Positions 49,220 through 59,259 of a stretch of 64,000 bases of DNA are shown here, piece by piece (the stretch's first letter is position 1; each line of letters opens with the position of its first letter). The DNA comes from Hanleya hanleyi. Lineage: Eukaryota; Mollusca; Polyplacophora; Lepidopleurida; Hanleyidae. Under the pieces are notes generated by a model. That model had not been told where the DNA came from. It saw only the letters and a list, made by a program, of their open reading frames with translations, and did no database searches. The stretch covers positions 17,718 through 81,717 of the forward strand of contig JAVTVY010020412.1 in the NCBI GenBank assembly GCA_036873755.1, read 5' to 3'. Both the position numbers and the translations under genes were made by a program.

Positions 49220-49775
49220 ATGTAACCCATCAAGTTAGAATGCAAGAGCACTATAGTAAAAAATAGAGAGCCAATGAAATCAGCCTACAGACCAAGTACG
49301 TGTTTTTGGTCTAGGTTTGGAGCGGGCATTTCATTGAGGTACGTGTATACGGTGAGTGAAAAGACTCGTCCAACACGTATAGATTATGTTGATGACTATA
49401 AGTTCTAGGTAACCCATCAAGGTTAGAATGCAAGAGCACTATAGTAAAAATAGAGAGCCAATGAAATCAGCCTACAGACCAAGTACGTGTCTTTGGTCTA
49501 GGTTTGGAGCGAGCATTTCATTGAGGTACGTGTATACGGTGAGTGAAGAGACTCGTCCAACACGTATAGATTATGTTGATGACTATAAGTTCTAGGTAAC
49601 CCATCAAGGTTAGAATGCAAGAGCACTATAGTAAAAATAGAGAGCCAATGAAATCAGCCTACAGACCAAGTACGTGTCTTTGGTCTAGGTTTGGAGCGGG
49701 CATTTCATTGAGGTACGTGTATACGGTGAGTGAAGAGACTCGTCCAACACGTATAGATTATGACTATAAGTTCTA
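49220..49775 (+). repeat. Tandem repeat of ~180-190 bp, three copies
   Basis: The unit contains gtaacccatcaaggttagaa, gagccaatgaaatcagccta, tttggtctaggtttggagcg and gactcgtccaacacgtatag. Copies start at about 49,220, 49,410 and 49,600. No gene is supported across it. Confidence 0.8.
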
Positions 49776-49929
49776 TGAGCATAATGCATGAAAGTGGCTT
49801 TGAACACCGTATTAGCCAATCAGTGGCCTAGAATGGAGCCAAAGGTAACCCATCCATGTCCAGAAAAACATTACCCGGGTGTACAAGAACCCAGATGTAG
49901 GCGCGGACGTCAGCGAAAGCACACCGTGA

Positions 49930-50410
49930 GTACCCCAATTCGATTGGCTGATTGTTCGATCGCTGATTGGTTCTTTTTCTCGACCGCTGATTGGCTCTTT
50001 TTCTCGACCGCTGATTGGTCCAAATGGAACTGCCCATCTTTCCCAGGTTCATCTAGAATCCCCTTTTTTTTGTGCTCAAGCTCTGACTATAGCGATACCG
50101 CAACATTGTCTCATTGGACATTGGACCGTCTGACCTGGAGGTGACCCTTGACCTTTTGACCCGCGTCCGCGCGCGCGCACTGCCGGGGATGACGCGGGAT
50201 GACGCGCGCGCGCGCGCGCTGCGGGGCGCTGGGGCGGGGCGGGAAAACACCCCGGCGGTTGAACATTGGAACTCTTGTGGGTTTGGAGGATGAACATACG
50301 GACGTCTAAGGGAAAAAATTGGAACTCTTCTATGTTTGGAGGTAGTGTTTAGTGAAAACCCGGAAGTGACGTGACAACCCACGTGACCTGCGTATATACT
50401 CCTGTAAAAT
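49930..50410 (+). promoter_or_regulatory. Dense promoter-like region in unit 1
   Basis: In order: four gctgattgg/gattggctga words (inverted CCAAT boxes) at 49,938-50,022; a CpG tract (gcgcgcgcgc) with GC boxes (ggggcggggcggg) at 50,160-50,240; a repeated ttggaactcttctatgtttggagg word; an ETS-CRE composite cccggaagtgacgtgac at about 50,360; a CACGTG E-box at about 50,381; and tatatactcc at about 50,394. It is plausibly a host-factor-dependent promoter for the small gene at 50,699 or for lost early genes. This is inference from motifs. Confidence 0.5.
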
Positions 50411-50698
50411 AGAGCCGATTTTATTTCTTTGGAAGGGGCAAGGTCAATAGGACTTGCGCTTTTTATACTACTAAACTGTGAAGTAGATTACATCTTACAT
50501 AGGCCTTAAGGCCGTGATATGCATATGAAGTATTCTGGGGCATGGTCAGTACTTTCCAATTTTCCCTTCGTCTACTACTCGCCGATTGTTTTGATTTTTT
50601 TTATTATTTATTTATTTATTTATTTATTTCCTCGAGAGCTTTAAAATAAGACCTCACTCTACCCCATCGGGCCACTAGTGCTCCACCTAGACTCCAAC

Positions 50699-50893
50699 AT
50701 GTCCACCCCGTATGGATTTATACATACTAATATCCCAGTATATGAGTGTATATGGGTCTATATGGATCTATATACAAGCCTACCCGGTACTTTGATAGTT
50801 TTTTCCATCGTATTCTACATGATCAACCTCATAGCTCATAGTAAAAGCCATAAAAAAAACGACCACCCCTATACCCATACAGGCCAAATATAG
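50699..50893 (+). CDS. Possible small membrane protein, unit 1
   Basis: The frame encodes 64 aa from ATG 50,699. A hydrophobic segment at ~residues 30-48 (LPGTLIVFSIVFYMINLIA) follows a Tyr-rich stretch, and the tail is short and basic (HSKSHKK). It lies ~290 bp downstream of the dense promoter. In unit 2 (56,882) the frame is kept through the TM, but an A-run length change extends the C-terminus. Weak support: small size, no recognised family. Confidence 0.3.
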   Translation: MSTPYGFIHTNIPVYECIWVYMDLYTSLPGTLIVFSIVFYMINLIAHSKSHKKNDHPYTHTGQI

Positions 50894-52000
50894 CGGACAT
50901 GATCTTCGCCTGGGAATTGGTCTAGTCCGAGTTGTCTCCCTTGCACCAAAGCGTATAGATGGGACTGTGGTTTGGCTGGCGCGATTATCCGGGCAAATTG
51001 ACCTTGAGCAGCCATTTTGTTAGCGTTTTGTTAGCGTCCTGCATACGGAGGACGATTTCACTGATCATTGTGTTGTTTTCTGAGCTGGGGAACATTCTCT
51101 GTCGCAGTTTATAACGGAACTTTCTTCCTTTCGGTGTCCGCTGAGATGAATAATGTGACGAAACTCTGCACGATTCATCGCCTACATGTATACCCGTCAC
51201 ACGTAGACTGTAATCGAGGGAGTGTGCTGTGTTGTGTTCGAGCGGACGCATAAATTTGTGTGATATCAGACAGGAAAGGTGAAAATTGATATTCTTTCAC
51301 AGATTTCGAAGTGTATACAGTTCTGGTGAGCTGAACGCAGCCTTTATGAGCAGCGATTGAATATCGGACATCTGCAGTACGGAACGCTATTTGTTGCATA
51401 CATTCGCTTATCGTGGCAGTCCGTATAATTTGTCAATTTTTGTGTTTGGTTTCGTGAGAGAGGACGACATTGGTTTTCATTAGTGCAAAACTCCCGCCCC
51501 CCGACCCGCACCACAACAGTGAAAGCTGGTGGATGAAATTCTACTCCACGGGAACGGTTGGTGATACCCATATTTTTTAGCATACGAATGCATCGTGATG
51601 AAGGCTTCATGGTGTGTTATACCCACCTAGGAAAAAAACAGCCCCAGATCATCTGGACTAAACTCTTTTATCAGGTAAGCTAGACTTTAGTACTATACTT
51701 GCGTTGAAACCCATGCAGACAACCTATTCAAATTTCAATGCATTGGCAACATAGCGTCGCACGAAATATACGCGCCCCTGTTGACCAGGATTTTTTATAC
51801 TCCCACAACAACAGACAATTTGAAGACAATTTTCTAGCGGGGTGTTTTCTTGAACATAATTGCTGTAATATACTCTTCTTTTTGTGGACGCTAAATATAG
51901 GGGAGAAAATGGCAACATTGTGACCAAACCATAACAGTTGACAGCTGTAAAAATAGATACCGTGGCATAAATTAGAGAGAGCATTTCAGTACACCTCAAA
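50894..52000 (+). other. Non-coding stretch of unit 1
   Basis: No frame here is convincing on either strand. Visible items: a good splice-donor-like word (atcagGTAAGct) at about 51,673, paired with nothing obvious, and T-rich low-complexity sequence with TTTA repeats just before it at 50,600-50,630. The homologous stretch in unit 2 (57,212-58,200) carries small indels, including a C-rich insertion at about 57,530, so it is not under reading-frame constraint. Confidence 0.5.
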
Positions 52001-52002
52001 AA

Positions 52003-52064
52003 AATGAAACCTGGACGGGTATCCTTCATCTCGAGGGGACGCAAGTTCGATTCTTGCTTTCATT
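52003..52064 (+). tRNA. Short tRNA-like structure with perfect acceptor and T arms
   Basis: A 62-nt segment: acceptor aatgaaa pairs perfectly with tttcatt, and T arm gcaag/cttgc encloses ttcgatt (a B-box match). The middle is ~10 nt too short for both a normal D arm and anticodon arm. Repeated at 58,202-58,263 with one change in the middle. Probably a tRNA-derived relic or a tRNA-like fold; no anticodon assigned. Confidence 0.4.
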
Positions 52065-52130
52065 ATGTGAGTATGTGTTGGACATGTGATCTTTAAATTT
52101 TATTATCATCAATACACCTAAACGGTCGCC

Positions 52131-52919
52131 ATGTTTTACCTGACCCTACCCAGTAACAGTTCGCTGGATGTGTTTCCTGACAACACCGTGGCCAAGTACG
52201 TGACCCAGTTACCGCAACCGTTGCATTTACCTGGACGATGGGAATGTGGCATTGTGGATATCCAATACCCTTACTCGTGGTACAACGTGCGAGCCAATGA
52301 AGTCTGGTACGAGGTGACCTACGAAGGAAAAGACACCCGACTCAACCTCCCCGAAGGCCAATACGATACTCCCAAGGAGTTCATCGGTGGGCTGTCAAGA
52401 CTGTTGCATTATAAGGCTCTACGGCAGGTCACGAATAGTTCAAAACCCATCCAAGCCTATCCCTTCAAGAATCATGTGGACTTCGATTACAACGCACACA
52501 ACGACAAGGCACAGCTTACCGTCACCGCCAAAGCGAGTGTCGTACTGAGCCCTATCCTACAGCAAATGCTGGGTTTCGATCTACAGACGTTCGCTGGTCC
52601 CACCGAACACCATGGCGAGATCCCGATGGATATGAAGTCGGGTATGTACGGACTCTACGTCTACTCGGACGTGGTGGACAACCACATCGTGGGCGATATC
52701 AACACACCTCTGTTACGGGTGGTCCCCATTAAAAATAAGTATGGCGATCAAGTCACCCACAGTTTCACCCACATGCTCTACCTGCCTGTACGACAAACCC
52801 ACATCAACACGATCACGGTGGATATAAGAGATGACACGGGACGACCGGTGGCATTCCAACGCGGGAAAGTGGTGCTGACACTTCATTTTCGACAAGCACG
52901 TGCTCCCCACTTTGCATAA
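52131..52919 (+). CDS. Minor capsid (penton) protein, copy 2b
   Basis: The frame encodes 262 aa and is intact. It differs from copy 2a at two residues (Asn for Thr in RLNLPEGQ, and the terminal residue Ala for Val). Its leader lacks the TATTAAAA promoter of copy 2a, because the duplication began about 6 bp upstream of the ATG, so expression of this copy would need another promoter. Ends TAATG, overlapping the pVI-like gene. Confidence 0.78.
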   Translation: MFYLTLPSNSSLDVFPDNTVAKYVTQLPQPLHLPGRWECGIVDIQYPYSWYNVRANEVWYEVTYEGKDTRLNLPEGQYDTPKEFIGGLSRLLHYKALRQVTNSSKPIQAYPFKNHVDFDYNAHNDKAQLTVTAKASVVLSPILQQMLGFDLQTFAGPTEHHGEIPMDMKSGMYGLYVYSDVVDNHIVGDINTPLLRVVPIKNKYGDQVTHSFTHMLYLPVRQTHINTITVDIRDDTGRPVAFQRGKVVLTLHFRQARAPHFA

Positions 52920-53326
52920 TGAAGGTGCCTTACGAGTGCGATGCACGCAGCTATATGGACTATTATGCCCAACAGGCCGGGGGTGGCTTTCCGGTGTTTA
53001 GTGGTGCACGCATGCAACGTGGACATGGACTGGGGAACATACTCGGGAGCATCGTCAAAACGTTCCTGCCCTTGGTGACACGTGGGGTGAAAGCAATCGG
53101 CAAACAAGCGGTACGCAGTGGACTGGAAGTGGCCGGTGATGTGTTGGGGGGTACGGCACCCAAAGAAGCCTTGAAACGGCGGGCCAAAGAAGCGGGAGGC
53201 GTCTTGGTGGCCAAAGCACGACGCACCGTAGGGAATAAAAGAGCTGCCCCACCGAAACCACGCACTAGTCGACGACCGACCCAGCGACGACGCACAACGA
53301 AGAAGACCCGGGATATCTTTTCTTAA
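52919..53326 (+). CDS. pVI-like minor virion protein, copy 2b
   Basis: The frame encodes 135 aa and is the only intact copy in the window. The N-terminus MKVPYECDARSYMDYYAQQ is followed by GGGFPVFSGARMQRGHGLGNILGSI. A long amphipathic/hydrophobic region follows (VKTFLPLVTRG.KAIGKQAVRSG), then an Arg/Lys/Thr-rich tail (RRPTQRRRTTKKTRD). Organisation matches pVI-like cement/membrane-lytic proteins of adenovirus-related capsids. It sits between penton and MCP with 3-bp or overlapping junctions, as in all copies here. Confidence 0.7.
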   Translation: MKVPYECDARSYMDYYAQQAGGGFPVFSGARMQRGHGLGNILGSIVKTFLPLVTRGVKAIGKQAVRSGLEVAGDVLGGTAPKEALKRRAKEAGGVLVAKARRTVGNKRAAPPKPRTSRRPTQRRRTTKKTRDIFS

Positions 53327-53329
53327 AAC

Positions 53330-54643
53330 ATGGCCTTGATCCACGCCGAGTCCTGCCCCTCCACCAACAGTGAATTTGATTTGTGGACCGTCCCGCCCAC
53401 ACAGACCAGTGCCGAACAAGGATTATGGGTGGAGCATCTTCCGATCTCCAGCATCAACGCAACAGGGCCCATCGAGTTCACCATCAGTAATGCGGATACG
53501 ACCTATGTGGATTTAGCCCATACCTACTTGTATGTGAAAGCCAAGGTGGTCAATGGAGATGACACCAGAATCGCCGACCAAGCAACGGTGGGCCCCACGA
53601 ATCTCTGGCTGCACTCGATGTTTCAACAGGTGGATATATTTCTCAGCGACAAACTCATCAGTGACTCGACCAACACGTACCCCTATCGAGCCTACATCGA
53701 GACGCTGTTGTCGCATGGGCGAGAGGCTAAAAAATCTCAACTGACAGCCGCTTTATTCTACCAGGACAAAGCCGAGCACATGGGCACAGAGAACGACAAT
53801 ACGGGATATAGCAAACGGAAGGCTTTGACCGCGAACGGCGTCTCGGTGGATATGATCGGTCGACTGCACGCAGACATGTTCATGCAAGACCGGTACCTCT
53901 TGAACAAGGTCCCCATCAAAATCCGACTGATACGGGCGCCTCCGACCTTCGCCTTGATGGCCACTAACGTAGAGGCGCATGTAGCTGACTATAAGATTGT
54001 CATCGAAGACGCAGTCCTGTATGTCCGAAAAGTGAAACCGAATCCAGCCGTTCAATTGGGACACATGAAAGCCTTGGAAACAAAACCAGCCCAGTACCCC
54101 ATCCGACGTGTGCAAACCAAAGTGTTCTCTGTGTCTGCTGGAAATACGACCGCCAACAAAGACAACCTGTTCCTGGGGGAACTACCCAAGCGATTGATCC
54201 TGGCCTGTGTGGAAAATACCAGTTTCAGTGGAGCCTACCCAGAGAATCCGTTTGACTTTAAACATTTCGGCATCAATTTTGTGGCCCTGCATGTGGATGG
54301 ACAACAGGTGCCAGCCACGGCCTTAACCCCGAACTTTGGGCGCGCGAATTTCATTCGAGCCTATCAGAGCCTGTTTACAGCCACCGGTCAAATCAACCAA
54401 GACGAAGGGAATTTCATCAGTCGGGAGGACTACGGGAACGGATACACGTTGTTCTGTTTCGATCTGACCCCCACCTTAGAGAACGACCATCAGCTGGCCC
54501 TCGCCAAGCAAGGCAATTTACGGTTGGAAATCCACTTTCAACGAGCCCTCCGGAGCACCGTCAATGTGATCTGCTACGCCGAGTTTGACAACATCATTCA
54601 AGTGGACAAGGCGCGCAACGTGCTGTGTGACTTCTCCACCTAA
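53330..54643 (+). CDS. MCP: Major capsid protein (double jelly roll), copy 2b
   Basis: The frame encodes 437 aa and is intact, about 99% identical to 47,155-48,468. Differences include Asp for Asn in GDDTR, Ile for Val in QVDIF, Thr for Ala in MGTEND and Asp for Ala in VADYKI. All differences are single substitutions and none disrupts the frame. Same role as copy 2a. Confidence 0.92.
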   Translation: MALIHAESCPSTNSEFDLWTVPPTQTSAEQGLWVEHLPISSINATGPIEFTISNADTTYVDLAHTYLYVKAKVVNGDDTRIADQATVGPTNLWLHSMFQQVDIFLSDKLISDSTNTYPYRAYIETLLSHGREAKKSQLTAALFYQDKAEHMGTENDNTGYSKRKALTANGVSVDMIGRLHADMFMQDRYLLNKVPIKIRLIRAPPTFALMATNVEAHVADYKIVIEDAVLYVRKVKPNPAVQLGHMKALETKPAQYPIRRVQTKVFSVSAGNTTANKDNLFLGELPKRLILACVENTSFSGAYPENPFDFKHFGINFVALHVDGQQVPATALTPNFGRANFIRAYQSLFTATGQINQDEGNFISREDYGNGYTLFCFDLTPTLENDHQLALAKQGNLRLEIHFQRALRSTVNVICYAEFDNIIQVDKARNVLCDFST

Positions 54644-54644
54644 C

Positions 54645-55121
54645 ATGGATTCAGAGCAGATAACCACCGTGCTGGAGAATGACCCAGAGACACGTAGGGT
54701 CTTTCAAGGGGTGTTCGCCCGAGATGTGTTTCCATTAGACCGTGTGTATCCTGCTGCTTACGTTCTCAACACGGATCCGATGGAGCGATCCGGTGAACAC
54801 TGGGTGGCCGTGTACTTGACAGAACAGCAGGGGGAATACTTTGACCCGTACGGCCTGCCACCCCTCCATCCCGATTTAACAGACTTCATGGATCAAGGCA
54901 CAGAGACGTGGTGTTGGAACAGTCAAACGTTGCAAAGCCTGACCAGTGGCGTGTGCGGACAATATTGCTTGTTTTACCTGTACCATCGATGCCGGGGAAG
55001 ACCCTTATCTACCATCGTACAGATGTTTGACGAGTACCCCAAGGCCGAGGACCGCGATGTACTCGTCTATGACTGGGCCGCCCATCATTTCAATGTACAA
55101 GGGCTTCTGGGCTTAAGTTAA
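54645..55121 (+). CDS. PRO: Adenain-type cysteine protease, copy 2b
   Basis: The frame encodes 158 aa and is intact, with ATG two bases after the MCP stop. H52, D67 and C104-G-Q-Y-C108 carry the catalytic pattern. The C-terminus DRDVLVYDWAAHHFNVQG is retained and matches the element 1 ending (DRDVLVYDWTA). The last few codons run into the hairpin repeat block. Virion maturation protease. Confidence 0.9.
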   Translation: MDSEQITTVLENDPETRRVFQGVFARDVFPLDRVYPAAYVLNTDPMERSGEHWVAVYLTEQQGEYFDPYGLPPLHPDLTDFMDQGTETWCWNSQTLQSLTSGVCGQYCLFYLYHRCRGRPLSTIVQMFDEYPKAEDRDVLVYDWAAHHFNVQGLLGLS

Positions 55122-55270
55122 TGACAAGCCCCTTGTTCTGGGCTTCAATGTACAAGCCCCTTGTTCTGGGCTTCAGTTAATTACAAGCCCCTTGTTCTGG
55201 GCTTCAGTTAATTACAAGCCCCTTGTTCTGGGCTTCAGTTAATTACAAGCCCCTTGTTCTGGGCTTGAGT
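55105..55270 (+). repeat. Hairpin-forming ~31-bp repeats after protease 2b
   Basis: About five copies of the acaagccccttgttctgggcttc unit. Copy arrangement differs from 48,920-49,070, showing repeat turnover after the duplication. Confidence 0.75.
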
Positions 55271-55307
55271 TTTCACGTGGTTGTTCTCACGTTGTTGTTG
55301 TTCACTG

Positions 55308-55313
55308 AATAAA
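55308..55313 (+). terminator. Polyadenylation signal after protease 2b
   Basis: AATAAA, counterpart of 49,102. Confidence 0.5.
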
Positions 55314-55424
55314 AAAAATGAGATCTCACCAAAAACCCTGTCTTGTGTGTTTTATTCCTAATGCATCAATGCCCAATGTGGAGATTCAGTCAAACTGAAA
55401 TCAGTGGTGTAGGATGGGGCCAAA

Positions 55425-55965
55425 ATGTAACCCATCAAGTTTAGAATGCAAGAGCACTATAGTAAAAAATAGAGAGCCAATGAAATCAGCCTACCGACCA
55501 AGTACGTGTTTTTGGTCTAGGTTTGGAGCGGGCATTTCATTGAGGTACGTGTATACGGTGAGTGAAAAGACTCGTCCAACACGTATAGATTATGACTATA
55601 AGTTCTAGGTAACCCATCAAGGTTAGAATGCAAGAGCACTATAGTAAAAATAGAGAGCCAATGAAATCAGCCTACAGACCAAGTACGTGTCTTTGGTCTA
55701 GGTTTGGAGCGAGCATTTCATTGAGGTACGTGTATACGGTGAGTGAAGAGACTCGTCCAACACGTATAGATTATGTTGATGACTATAAGTTCTAGGTAAC
55801 CCATCAAGGTTAGAATGCAAGAGCACCATAGTAAAAATAGAGAGCCAATGAAATCAGCCTACAGACCAAGTACGTGTCTTTGGTCTAGGTTTGGAGCGGG
55901 CATTTCATTGAGGTACGTGTATACGGTGAGTGAAGAGACTCGTCCAACACGCATAGATTATGACT
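55425..55965 (+). repeat. Tandem repeat of ~180-190 bp, unit 2
   Basis: Three copies of the same unit as 49,220-49,775. The first copy is shorter by about 9 bp (one gttgatgac word missing). Confidence 0.8.
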
Positions 55966-56129
55966 ATAAGTTCTATGAGCATAATGCATGAAAGTGGCTT
56001 TGAACACCGTATTAGCCAATCAGTGGCCTAGAATGGAGCCAAAGGTAACCCATCCATGTCCAGAAAACATTACCCGGGGGTACAAGAACCCAGATGTAGG
56101 CGCGGACGTCAGCGAAAGCACACCGTGAG

Positions 56130-56600
56130 TACCCCAATTCGATTGGCTGATTGTTCGACCGCTGATTGGTTATTTTTCTCGACCGCTGATTGGCTCTTTT
56201 TTCTCGACCGCTGATTGGTCCAAATGGACCTGCCCATCTTTCCCAGGTTCATCTAGAATCCCCTTTTTTGTGCTCAAGCTCTGACTATAGCGATGCCGCA
56301 ACATTGTCTCATTGAACATTGGACCGTCTGACCTGGAGGTGACCCTTTGACCTTTTGACCCGCGTCCGCGCGCGCGCACTGCCGGGGATGACGCGGGATG
56401 ACGCGCGCGCGCGCGCTGCGGGGCGCTGGGGCGGGAAAACACCCCGGCGGTTGAACATTGGAACTCTTCTATGTTTGGAGGATGAACATACGGACGTCTA
56501 AGGGAAAAAATTGGAACTCTTCTATGTTTGGAGGTAGTTTTTAGTGAAAACCCGGAAGTGACGTGACAACCCACGTGACCTGCGTATATACTCCTGTAAA
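56130..56600 (+). promoter_or_regulatory. Dense promoter-like region in unit 2
   Basis: Same CCAAT-type, GC-box, ETS-CRE, E-box and TATA-like succession as 49,930-50,410, with a shorter CpG tract and minor indels. Confidence 0.5.
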
Positions 56601-56881
56601 ATAGAGCCGATTTTATTTGTTTGGAAGGGGTAAGGTCAATAGGACTTGCGCTTTTTATACTACTAAACTGTGAAGTAGATTACATCTTACATAGGCCTTA
56701 AGACCGTGATATGCATATGAAGTATTCTGGGGCATGGTCAGTACTTTCCAATTTTCCCTTCGTCTACTACTCGCCGATTTTTTTGATTTTTTTTATTATT
56801 ATTTATTTATTTCCTCGAGAGCTTTAAAATAAGACCTCACTCTACCCAATCGGGCCACTAGTGCTCCACCTAGACTCCAAC

Positions 56882-57211
56882 ATGTCCACCCCGTATGGAT
56901 TTATACATACTAATATCCCAGTATATGAGTGTATATGGGTCTATATGGATTTATATACAAGCCTACCCGGTACTTTGATAGTTTTTTCCATCGTATTCTA
57001 CATGATCAACCTCATAGCTCATAGTAAAAGCCATAAAAAAAAACCGACCACCCCTATACCCATACAGGCCAAATATAGCGGACATGATCTTCGCCTGGGA
57101 ATTGGTCTAGTCCGAGTTGTCTCCTCCCTTGCACCAAAGCGTATAGATGGGACTGTGGTTTGGCTGGCGCGATTATCCGGGCAAATTGACCTTGAGCAGC
57201 CATTTTGTTAG
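56882..57211 (+). CDS. Possible small membrane protein, unit 2
   Basis: The frame encodes 109 aa from ATG 56,882. It is the same as 50,699-50,893 through the hydrophobic segment LIVFSIVFYMINLIA; then a longer A-run shifts the frame and extends it to 57,211. The different C-termini in the two copies argue against strong constraint on the tail. Family unknown. Confidence 0.28.
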   Translation: MSTPYGFIHTNIPVYECIWVYMDLYTSLPGTLIVFSIVFYMINLIAHSKSHKKKPTTPIPIQAKYSGHDLRLGIGLVRVVSSLAPKRIDGTVVWLARLSGQIDLEQPFC

Positions 57212-58200
57212 CGTTTTGTTAGCGTCCTGCATACGGGGGACGATTTCACTGATCATTGTGTTGTTTTCTGAGCTGGGGAACATTCTCTGTCGCAGTTTAT
57301 AACGGAACTTTCTTCCTTTCGGTGTCCGCTGAGATGAATAATGTGACGAAACTCTGCACGATTCATCGCCTGCATGTATACCCGTCACACGTGGACTGTA
57401 ATCGAGGGAGTGTGCTGTGTTGTGTTCGAGCGGACGCATAAATTTGTGTGATATCAGACAGGAAACGTGAAAATTGATATTCTTTCACAGATTTCGAAGT
57501 GTATACAGTTCTGGTGAGCAACATTCTGTAACACTCCCCCCTCCCCCCTTGACTGGAGGGATTTTATCGGACATCTGCAGTACGGAACGCTATTTGTTGC
57601 ATACATTCGCTTATCGTGGCAGTCCGTATAATTTGTCAATTTTTGTGTTTGGTTTCGTGAGAGAGGACGACATTGGTTTTCATTAGTGCAAAACTCCCGC
57701 TCCCCGACCCGCACCACAACAGTGAAAGCTGGTGGATGAAATTCCACTCCACGGGAACGGTTGTGATACCCATATTTTTTTAGCATACGAATGCATCGTG
57801 ATGAAGGCTTCATGGTGTGTTATACCCACCTAGGAAAAAAACAGCCCCAGATCATCTGGACTAAACTCTTTTATCAGGTAAGCTAGACTTTAGTACTTGC
57901 GTTGAAACCCATGCAGACAACCTATTCCAATATTTCAATGCATTGGCAACATAGCGTCGCACGAAATATACGCGCCCCTGTTGACCAGGATTTTTTTATA
58001 CTCCCACAACAACAGACAATTTGAAGACAATTTTCTAGCGGGTGTTTTCTTGAACATATTGCTGTAATATACTCTTCTTTTTGTGGACGCTAAATATAGA
58101 GGAGAAAATGGCAACATTGTGACCAAACCATAACAGTTGACAGCTGTAAAAATAGATACCGTGGCATAAATTAGAGAGAGCATTTCAGTACATCTCAAAA
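57212..58200 (+). other. Non-coding stretch of unit 2
   Basis: Counterpart of 50,894-52,000. No supported gene. It contains a 12-nt-scale C-rich replacement near 57,530 absent from unit 1, plus the same splice-donor-like atcagGTAAGct at about 57,873. Confidence 0.5.
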
Positions 58201-58201
58201 A

Positions 58202-58263
58202 AATGAAACCTGGATGGGTATCCTTCATCTCGAGGGGACGCAAGTTCGATTCTTGCTTTCATT
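58202..58263 (+). tRNA. Short tRNA-like structure, second copy
   Basis: Copy of 52,003-52,064: perfect 7-bp acceptor and 5-bp T stem, shortened middle, one base change (gatggg for gacggg). Confidence 0.4.
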
Positions 58264-58689
58264 ATGTGAGTATGTGTTGGACATGTGATCTTTAAATTTT
58301 ATTATCATCAATACACCTAAAGGGTATAGTTCAACCCCACCCCAGCCCAACCGATGCCCCTTCATGAATGCTTCACATTGATTAAAATGGCGGCACCTCA
58401 TTTTACACACACAACACCACAAGCCGCCATTTTGAACCCACACCCACACACCCAGGTCAATCAGTGCACTGGGGGGACAAGGGGAGGGAGGAGGGAAATG
58501 GAATAGCCAAAAAAAAATTTTTTAACATTTAATAAAAAAGGAAAAAAAGATTCATGGAGCCAAAAAAAATCTTTTTCATTTTCTATGTTTTTTTAACAAT
58601 TAAAAAAGGGTTTGAAAAAAGGGAAAATGGGGGAGAAGGGGGGGACAAGGGAGTAAGCAAGGTGGATGGAATAGCCCCAATTTTTTCTT

Positions 58690-59250
58690 TAATAATGGAC
58701 CCATGGGGTCGAGTGAGGTACCAAATTGAAGCTTATGTGAAGGGGCATGTAATGGGTTGGGTATGGGATTGAACTATCGGCCTTCTGCGCATGCGCGGTA
58801 GGCGAAAGGTATGGAAATAGACGTTTTGGAGGTAGGAGATAGCCAAAAAAAATTTTTTTAAAATGGACCAATGGGGTCGAGTGAGGTATCAAATTGAATG
58901 TCAGGTGAAGGAGCATCTAATGGGCTGGGTGTGGGGTTGAACTATCGGTATTCTGCGCATGCGCGGCGGCCGAAGGGTATGGAAATAGCCTTTTTTGGAG
59001 CTAGGAGAGCCCCTAATGGACCAATGGGATCGAGTAAGGTATCAAAGTGAAGCTTATGTGAAGGGGCATCTGATGGACTGGGTGTGGGTTGAATTAGGGT
59101 GATTCTGCGCATGCGTGGCGGCCAAAAGGGTAGGAAAATAGCCTTTTTGGAGCTAGGAGAGCCCCTAATGGACCAATGGGATGGAGTGAGGTATCAAAGT
59201 GAAGCATAAGTGAAGGAGCATTTAATGGACTGGGTGTGGGGTTGACATAT
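58690..59250 (+). repeat. Right sub-terminal tandem repeats (~150-180 bp), element 2
   Basis: About four copies of a unit with gaccaatggggtcgagtgag, gtatcaaantgaagcntangtgaagg, gggctgggtgtggggttgaa, ctgcgcatgcgcggcggcc and ggagctaggagagcccctaa. An inverted copy lies at 59,585-59,760. GCGCATGCGC (an NRF1-type palindrome) recurs in each. The preceding 58,320-58,690 stretch is A-rich low-complexity sequence with no gene. Confidence 0.75.
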
Positions 59251-59259
59251 CGATAAAAA

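Larger units (their letters stand above)
45950..52124 (+). repeat. Tandem duplication of element 2, unit 1 (~6.18 kb)
   Basis: Unit 1 runs from the penton leader (gtcgccATG) to a word ending caatacacctaaa. Unit 2 (52,125-58,320) repeats it at an offset of 6,174-6,200 bp with about 99% identity. Unit 1 has single-base indels in its pVI-like and protease genes that unit 2 lacks, so unit 2 is the more intact copy. Confidence 0.92.
52125..58320 (+). repeat. Tandem duplication of element 2, unit 2 (~6.2 kb)
   Basis: Direct repeat of 45,950-52,124. The left junction joins the word cacctaaa to ggtcgccATG of penton. At the right the homology ends after cacctaaa, and sequence unique to the right terminus begins (gggtatagttcaacccc). 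Confidence 0.92.
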
